DNA of 64,000 nt from Streptomyces sp. GS7 (GTDB lineage: Bacteria > Actinomycetota > Actinomycetes > Streptomycetales > Streptomycetaceae): NCBI RefSeq assembly GCF_009834125.1, contig NZ_CP047146.1:8772501-8836500 (forward strand). The letters are read 5' to 3'. Shown here piece after piece: positions 59,412-64,000 of the stretch (its first letter is position 1; each line of letters begins with the position of its first letter). The position numbers and the translations under genes were made by a program. The notes below the pieces were generated by a model that saw only the letters and a list, made by a program, of their open reading frames with translations, did not search any database and was not told the DNA's origin.

Positions 59412-59845
59412 CCCGGATAGACGCTCTGACCTGCTCTTTTCCTCCACCGGCGACCCGCACCCGCCCGGCCGGGCCCGGCCACAACGGGCCTGGGCGGGGT
59501 TCCCTCCTCGGTCGGACAGCTCCGCCGTATCAGGGTTCCGGGCGCGGTGTCCTGGCTCGCGCAGCGACCGCGTAGCGGCTTGGCCTGGACGCCGTGTCCG
59601 GGTTCCTGGTACGCCCCTTGGGGTGTCCGGCCGAGGAGGGAACCCCGCCTTCACCACCCGCACCACAACGGCGCGGCACCCGACCGACCAGCCCCCTCCC
59701 CCTCCGAGGAGGACCCGCCGGAGGCTGCCTTTCGCTCTGGCCGGCACCCAACGAATCTGTTCGCCGGAGTCGCTGTTGGTTGGACGCGGCGCCTGTGCGG
59801 CCGGGGTCCGCGGGTGGTGCGGAGGGCTCCTCGGATGCATCACCG
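59412..59845. other. Intergenic region with a long palindrome
   Basis: 434 bases without a gene between the end of 59846-60955 and cassette C. It holds the 157-bp palindrome (59493-59649). Positions 59650-59845 show only short GC hairpins near the stop of the 59846 gene. Confidence 0.6.
59493..59649. repeat. 157-bp long inverted repeat (structured element)
   Basis: The outer arms 59493-59517 and 59625-59649 are complementary over 25 bases with a single G-U-type mismatch (T59512). The inner part is a second imperfect inverted repeat around GGGTTCCGG...GTGTCCTGGC and GGCCTGGACGCC...GGGTTCCTG, with a short GCGACCGCG apex. The whole region would fold as one long stem in RNA or a cruciform in DNA. 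No ORF supports coding. Possible origin, terminator or a small inverted-repeat element. Confidence 0.75.
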
Positions 59846-60955
59846 TCACCACAAGGCGGGTTGCACGGCGGTGTGCCGGTGCAGGGGCAGGATGATCCGG
59901 ACGGGCGGGTTCGCGGGGGCGCCTGCTGCGGGGCGCGGGGTGTCCGCGCCGGGGCAGTAGCCGCCCTCGTCCTCCCACCGGTCGACGGCGTCGCGCTCGG
60001 CGCGGGCCTGCTGTTCGGTGAGAGTGACCGGCTTCCGGTACAACTTCCGCGCGCTGGAATCGAGCGGCGGGAGCACGCGGGCGGCGGCCTTCTGGTCGTC
60101 GCGGCGCTTGTGGCGTCGCCGGACCCGGGCGAACCGTGCCTCGTAGGCGGCCTGGTCGCTGCCGTGGAGCCCGGCGGGATGGAGCCGGGCCAGTTCAAGT
60201 GCGACTTGGCCCATCGGGCTGGGCGTCAGTACGCGGGTGCCGTCGTCCTGACGGACGGCGACGAGGAACCGCGCGGCGAACAGGGCCTGGGTTCGCTCGC
60301 GACTGATCCGCCGGCCACCGTTCCACACGCCGTGCCGCGCTGCCTGCCGGGCCCGCCCGCCTCGCCAGTACAGGCGCCCGGACGCGGCGGCCTCCAGCAC
60401 ACGGACGTGTCCCGCCGTCCAACCGAGTTCGGCAACGTGCCCTTCGGCGAGATACCGGTTCCTCGCCGCCCGGTCCCGGTTGTCCGCGTCCATGCCGGTG
60501 GCCGCGCGCTCCTCGGCCTCCTTCTCGGCTTCTTCCCGGCGGCGTTCGGTCTCCCGCTCGGCGTACTCGGCCGCCGTCAACTTCCGCTCCAGTTCGGCCC
60601 GCAGGTCGGCGGCCGTCGTCTCGACTCCGGCGGCCGACTGTGCCCGAACAGCGTGGTCGACGGCCGCACGGGCGCAGTACAAGGGGGCGCTGCTCGGCAT
60701 GGTGGGGTCGTCGGCGTATTGCTCGGCGCGGTCGGCGTGACCCTCGGCTTCGACGGCTTCCTTGTGGGCCGCGTGCATGGCCGCCTCCAGGCGGGCGGTG
60801 GCGCCGGATCGGTTGCGGCAGATGGCAGTCATGGCGTCGTCGGCTGCGGTGACGGCGAGGATCGCGGCCTGCCTGGCGATCTGGAGACAGGTCTGCGGAG
60901 ACGGGTCTCCCGCGGGGGCAACCTGATGTTGGACGGCGGACGCGTTCTTGGGCAT
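59846..60955 (-). CDS. Coiled-coil plasmid-type protein
   Basis: A 369-residue protein from ATG 60955. The middle (residues about 75-165) is rich in Ala/Glu/Arg heptads (HADRAEQYAD, LRAELERKLTAAEYAERETERRREEAEKEAEERAAT) typical of a coiled coil. The C-terminal half has an HTH-like segment (GRRISRERTQALFAARFLVAV) that resembles a winged helix. Function unknown; a structural or partition role is possible. Confidence 0.65.
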   Translation of the reverse strand: MPKNASAVQHQVAPAGDPSPQTCLQIARQAAILAVTAADDAMTAICRNRSGATARLEAAMHAAHKEAVEAEGHADRAEQYADDPTMPSSAPLYCARAAVDHAVRAQSAAGVETTAADLRAELERKLTAAEYAERETERRREEAEKEAEERAATGMDADNRDRAARNRYLAEGHVAELGWTAGHVRVLEAAASGRLYWRGGRARQAARHGVWNGGRRISRERTQALFAARFLVAVRQDDGTRVLTPSPMGQVALELARLHPAGLHGSDQAAYEARFARVRRRHKRRDDQKAAARVLPPLDSSARKLYRKPVTLTEQQARAERDAVDRWEDEGGYCPGADTPRPAAGAPANPPVRIILPLHRHTAVQPALW

Positions 60956-61331
60956 GGGGTGTTCCTCGGGATCTCGGCGGTGCGGTCGGCGGCGTGCCGT
61001 TCCGACGTCGGGGAGGTGCCGCCCGTGGTCGCGCGGAGCGCGATGGACAGGGCCGTCGTGCCCGCAGAGCACGTCCGTCGGCCCGGCGTCCGGACGGGAC
61101 GGGAGGGCCGCCCGCGGCCCGGACGTTTCGGCCGGCTGCGAGCCGGGCCGGGCTGAGTCGTCCCGGAGGGACGCCCTTCGTACGGGGGCCGGTGAGCGGG
61201 GCCGGCCGCCGACGCGGGTGGCCCCGGTCGGTGGTGGGCGGAGCGTGGGGTGGGCGGCTCGATGCCGCCCACCCCACGGCCCGGCGGCCGGGGTCCGGCC
61301 GGGCGGTGGCTCCGGCCCGGCCGGGCTGCTG
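60956..61331. other. GC-rich intergenic region upstream of the coiled-coil gene
   Basis: 376 bases. It contains the hairpin at 61244-61278 just after the stop of the 61332 gene. The rest is over 80% GC with many short repeats of CCGG-type sequence. I see no promoter of the cassette type and no gene I can support. Confidence 0.55.
61244..61278 (-). terminator. 15-bp perfect hairpin after the 61332 gene
   Basis: 61244-61258 pairs with 61264-61278 around a TCGAT loop. Confidence 0.8.
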
Positions 61332-62549
61332 CTACGCGGCGACCGGTTCGCGTGCGGCGACGCGGCACCGGGTGAGTACGGTCTGCGCGGTCTCGCCGTA
61401 GATGCTGTGGTCCTTGACCGTGCCGGTCAGCTCGACCTCGTCGCCCTGGTCGGGGACATCGGCGGCGGAGCTGAACCAGACGAACACGTTGCCGCTCGGG
61501 TCCTGGAACTTCACCAGTCGGCGGCGCTGGGTGTGGTAGCCGTACGTCCGGCCTTCCAGCTCGACCACGGTGGTGACGGTGGCGTTGGTGGTGATGCGCT
61601 CGCCCACGGTGCCCTGCGGCTTGCTGTTCTGGGCGGCGCGCTCGGTGGCCTCCTTCTCCTGGTCGCGGTACCAACCGGCGATGGCGGACACGAGCGTCGG
61701 CAGGTGGCGCGGGTCGACCGTTTCCGCCTTGGCGAGCTGGCCCACCTTGTGGCGGTAGTCGGAGAGGCTGCCGTATCCCTGGACGGCCCATGCCCGGACG
61801 GCGGCGGCGGTGGTCGGCGCGTCGGGGTCGGCGTCAATGGCAGCCCGCCAGTCCATCGGGGCCTTGCGGTCGAAGAAGTACGCTTCGACGCCGTCGGCGG
61901 TCGGCGGGGTGTTCTTCCACTGCTCGGACCGGCTGTAGAACCGGCCCTCCGTCTTGACGATGGCGGCGGTCACCCGAAGGACCTCGATCACCGGGACACG
62001 GAGATCGGCCGGGATGCCGCCCTCCTCGCCGTCCCAATCGGAGTCCTTCAGCGTGCCGAACCGCCACAGGGCCTCAAGCCCCTTGATCGGCAGACCGGTG
62101 TACGGCTCGACGCACGTCGTGCCCAACTGCCGCATCTCGCCGTTCTCGTGGCGCGCGAGATAGGTGGCGGTGCGGTGGCGGGCGACTGCGCACCCGTGGC
62201 AGAAGTTCTCGATGGCGCGGTACTGGCGCGCGGCCTCGGCGTCCTGCTCAGGAAGTCCGGGGAACAGGCTGGTGATCGTCTCGCCCTCCTCGTCGTGGTC
62301 CAGGCGGGCGATGACGGTCCAGCCGTGGTGACGGGGGATGTCACCGGAGATCGTCACGGTGACGGTGGGGCGCTGGCCGATCAGGCGGCCGTCGATGTCG
62401 TGGTAGTCGGCAAGGAACGGCTTGGAGATGTCGAGCGCGTACGCGCTGAGGTGGTGGACGGCGGCGCGGGCGTTGGTGGCCTCGACAAGCTGACGGACGC
62501 GGGACTGGGCCGTGGCGGGGATGGAAAACCGCATGGCTGCGCTGGTCAT
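61332..62549 (-). CDS. Hypothetical plasmid-type protein with zinc motif and OB-like end
   Basis: A 405-residue protein from ATG 62549. The N-terminal half holds CHGCAVARHRTATYLARHENGEMRQLGTTCVEPYTG, a plausible Cys4/His metal site. The last 90 residues (ERITTNATVTTVVELEGRTYGYHTQRRRLVKFQDPSGNVFVWFSSAADVPDQGDEVELTGTVKDHSIYG) have the strand pattern of an OB-fold, as in ssDNA-binding proteins. It could act on single-stranded transfer intermediates. Family name unknown; similar proteins occur in actinophages. Confidence 0.7.
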   Translation of the reverse strand: MTSAAMRFSIPATAQSRVRQLVEATNARAAVHHLSAYALDISKPFLADYHDIDGRLIGQRPTVTVTISGDIPRHHGWTVIARLDHDEEGETITSLFPGLPEQDAEAARQYRAIENFCHGCAVARHRTATYLARHENGEMRQLGTTCVEPYTGLPIKGLEALWRFGTLKDSDWDGEEGGIPADLRVPVIEVLRVTAAIVKTEGRFYSRSEQWKNTPPTADGVEAYFFDRKAPMDWRAAIDADPDAPTTAAAVRAWAVQGYGSLSDYRHKVGQLAKAETVDPRHLPTLVSAIAGWYRDQEKEATERAAQNSKPQGTVGERITTNATVTTVVELEGRTYGYHTQRRRLVKFQDPSGNVFVWFSSAADVPDQGDEVELTGTVKDHSIYGETAQTVLTRCRVAAREPVAA

Positions 62550-62715
62550 CGTGGGTGCTCCTGCTGGCGAGAGAGGAATCGAGGGCCCGGCCGGGCGGGT
62601 TGCCCTCCGCATGCGGCCGGGGTCGGGGCCGACTTACGGCCCGTGGTGTCGGTCGGCGGGTTGCCCTCCCCCTTCCGACACAATTAATTAAACCATGTTT
62701 TGAGGTGTGCGGCAA
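62550..62715 (-). promoter_or_regulatory. Leader cassette copy D (with duplicated hairpin core)
   Basis: The promoter is TTGCCG (62715-62710), 17 bp, TTTAAT (62692-62687), then ATT GTG opening VSEGGGQPADRHHGP and a stop. The hairpin core occurs twice, near 62655-62672 and again near 62596-62612 (GCGGAGGGCAACCCGCC on the minus strand). CTCTCGCCAG, one change from the other copies, is at 62573-62564. The TTTAAT box contains the TAA stop of the 62688-63110 gene. Confidence 0.7.
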
Positions 62716-63110
62716 GCAACCCGGCCGGGGATGTCGAGTGCGGCGCGGTCGCGCAGGAAGGCGGCGAACAGGGCGGCGGTGTAGCTGTCGGCGGTGCCGT
62801 ACGTGCGGCGGCAGTCCAGCGCTCCGATGCGCTCGCCCCTGTGGCGGACGGGGAACGGCTGGCCGGGGGCCGGGATGGCGAGCGCGTACAGTCCGCGCGG
62901 GGTGTCCACGCGCAGGACGACGGCGGCGGCCTGGTGGTCGTAGGCGGCGGACCAGCGGGCGGGCCCGATGCCGAACTCCGCGAGCCCGGACGCGATGGCG
63001 CGGGCCTGCATGATGTCGGCGGTGGTGCCGGGATCGGGCTCGGCGGGGGCTGGGACGCATCCGCAACCGTGATCGTCGGCGTGGGTCTCGAACAGAACTG
63101 TACGGGTCAC
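62688..63110 (-). CDS. Hypothetical small plasmid-type protein
   Basis: A 140-residue protein from GTG 63110, with GGAG 9 bases upstream. It contains HADDHGCGCVPAPAEP near the N-terminus and a well-ordered middle (AIASGLAEFGIGPARWSAAYDHQAAAVVLRVDTPRGLYALAIPAPGQPF). The stop codon lies inside the promoter of cassette D. No family recognised. Confidence 0.65.
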   Translation of the reverse strand: MTRTVLFETHADDHGCGCVPAPAEPDPGTTADIMQARAIASGLAEFGIGPARWSAAYDHQAAAVVLRVDTPRGLYALAIPAPGQPFPVRHRGERIGALDCRRTYGTADSYTAALFAAFLRDRAALDIPGRVACRTPQNMV

Positions 63111-63177
63111 TGTGGGGCTCCTGGGGCGGCCGGGGGCGGGCGGGATTCCCGCCCCCGGCGTCGGGCGGCTGAGGTGG

Positions 63178-64000
63178 TTAGGCGGCGGCTTCGTCGTCGC
63201 TTGCCGGGTCGTCGGCTTCCTCGGCCTCCGGCTCGCCCGTCTCCTCGTCGGTGCCGGGCTCCTGCTCGGCCTCCGGCTCACTGCCGGACGTGATCGCCGC
63301 GCGGGGCTTCTTCTTCGACGGGTCGTACGGCTCGTCGTCCACGACCGACTGCTCAATGGGCGTGAGCGGGTACCCGAGGGACGCGAGCACCTGGAACCAT
63401 CGGCCGGTGGGCGTCCGCGTCCACGGGGCGCGCTGGCTGTCCGTCCTCCACGCTGACCGGTTCGCGCACTTCTCCCGGACGGCGGCGATGGCGGCGAACT
63501 GAAGCTGCGGGGCCCTGCGGGGGTCCTTGGCGACGTGCCCGGCGAAGCTGCCCCGGTCCTTGGCCTGTTCGGTGTTCAGGCCCAGGAAGGCGGCCAGGAT
63601 CTCGGTCGTCGGCTCCTTGTTCAGATCGTCGCAGATTCCCCAACTGCCGTTCAGCAGAGCATTATTCACGTGCCCGATCAGGGTGTTGGTCGTGGTCTTC
63701 GGGAGGTTGCGCCGCTTGATCAGGTCAGTGATCCACTTCCGGCGCAGGGCCTCGGCCGCGTCCCAGTCAACGTTCCCCTTCTTGACGGCGGCGCGGGCGG
63801 CACGCTCGGCCTCCACCTGGGCGGCGGTCTTCGTGCCGCCGGTGCCGCTGCTGCCCTCGGGCACCGTGTGCCCGTACAGGCCGGGGGCGGAGCAGTAGGG
63901 CTCGTACCGGTCGCCCCGCCGCTCATCGAACACCCACACCTGCCCCTTGCACTCGGCGTGCTCCTCGGTGCTGATGCCGCGCAGTCGCCACACGGGCATG
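63178..64000 (-). CDS. ParB/Spo0J-family partition protein, 3' part
   Basis: The gene runs off the right edge; 273 residues of the C-terminal part are visible. A Cys/His-containing link (HAECKGQVWVFDERRGDRYEPYCSAPGLYGHTVPEG) is followed by the Streptomyces plasmid ParB-like helical domain (KTAAQVEAERAARAAVKKGNVDWDAAEALRRKWITDLIKRRNLPKTTTNTLIGH) and a long acidic tail. The ParB nuclease-like N-terminus must lie beyond 64000. It probably stabilises the element. Confidence 0.75.
   Translation of the reverse strand, partial: MPVWRLRGISTEEHAECKGQVWVFDERRGDRYEPYCSAPGLYGHTVPEGSSGTGGTKTAAQVEAERAARAAVKKGNVDWDAAEALRRKWITDLIKRRNLPKTTTNTLIGHVNNALLNGSWGICDDLNKEPTTEILAAFLGLNTEQAKDRGSFAGHVAKDPRRAPQLQFAAIAAVREKCANRSAWRTDSQRAPWTRTPTGRWFQVLASLGYPLTPIEQSVVDDEPYDPSKKKPRAAITSGSEPEAEQEPGTDEETGEPEAEEADDPASDDEAAA

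Larger units (their letters stand above)
9880..64000. mobile_element. Integrative and conjugative element (left part), integrated at tRNA-Ser
   Basis: A tRNA-adjacent tyrosine integrase is followed by an excisionase-like protein, a WhiB variant, a winged-helix/DnaC-like pair, a T4SS-like transfer module, a MobF relaxase, an ArdC-N-like protein and a ParB-family protein, all in plasmid-like organisation. A lanthipeptide cluster and small metabolic genes are cargo. No right attachment site was seen, so the element is at least 54 kb. It could alternatively be two adjacent elements; nothing in the sequence marks an internal junction. Confidence 0.75.

Noticed and set aside
59594..61156. 520-residue plus-strand open frame over the region after the palindrome
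   Set aside because: It overlaps the minus-strand coiled-coil gene, which has a consistent heptad pattern, and its own sequence is Gly/Arg/Pro-rich shadow.

Overview
The window reads as Streptomyces DNA. It is very GC-rich, many genes start with GTG, genes overlap at ATGA or GTGA junctions, and terminators are long GC hairpins without T-runs. Typical actinobacterial families are present: a WhiB protein, DUF2637, DUF397/XRE pairs, a sortase-E LAxTG protein and a SigE-type sigma factor.

Positions 1-9911 are chromosomal backbone. They hold the tail of a cytochrome P450 with its ferredoxin, an XRE regulator divergent from a zinc alcohol dehydrogenase, a cysteine-free ribosomal protein L32 behind a Zur-like site, a sigma/anti-sigma-like pair, small envelope proteins, a LytR_C protein, uracil phosphoribosyltransferase (upp), the tRNA-deaminase-associated protein, tadA, and a tRNA-Ser with anticodon CGA.

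From the 3' end of that tRNA the window enters a large integrative and conjugative element that continues past position 64000. It starts with a tyrosine integrase. Next comes a small accessory block (MBL-fold hydrolase, two XRE regulators, a FabG-like reductase), then a maintenance block with an excisionase-like protein, a WhiB variant, a winged-helix protein and a DnaC-like ATPase that may form a replication module. Positions 21237-32161 encode a type-IV-secretion-like mating apparatus: lipoprotein, SLT/NlpC peptidoglycan hydrolase, small membrane subunit, TcpC/VirB8-like protein, VirB6/TrbL-like channel, a VirB4 function split over two genes, and a VirD4-like ATPase whose membrane anchor is a separate gene. 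A 1482-residue MobF relaxase-helicase lies on the opposite strand (45975-50423) behind a palindrome-rich region that is the best oriT candidate.

A class I lanthipeptide gene cluster of the FxLD type lies between the transfer genes and the relaxase (about 33900-45850). It has one precursor peptide with a WDLD leader motif, LanB and LanC, a stand-alone thiopeptide-type (SpaB_C) protein, and two tandem FxLD-system isoaspartyl-methyltransferase homologues. A second, Cys-rich small ORF of unknown role sits upstream. Precursor and lanB are separated by a perfect hairpin, as expected for high precursor dosage.

Positions 51000-64000 carry minus-strand plasmid-type genes: Zn-ribbon, DUF6197-like, DUF3560, an ArdC-N-like protein, an OB-like protein and a ParB-family protein cut by the window edge. 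These operons share a striking family of promoter/leader cassettes: 17-bp-spaced promoters with an invariant TTTAAT box, a start-like codon 2-5 bases later, a conserved G-rich/C-rich hairpin, and a CTCTCACCAG motif just before the gene start. A 157-bp near-perfect palindrome and a multi-hairpin leader lie among them. The leader family, the RiPP cluster and the oriT-like region are the most interesting parts of the window.
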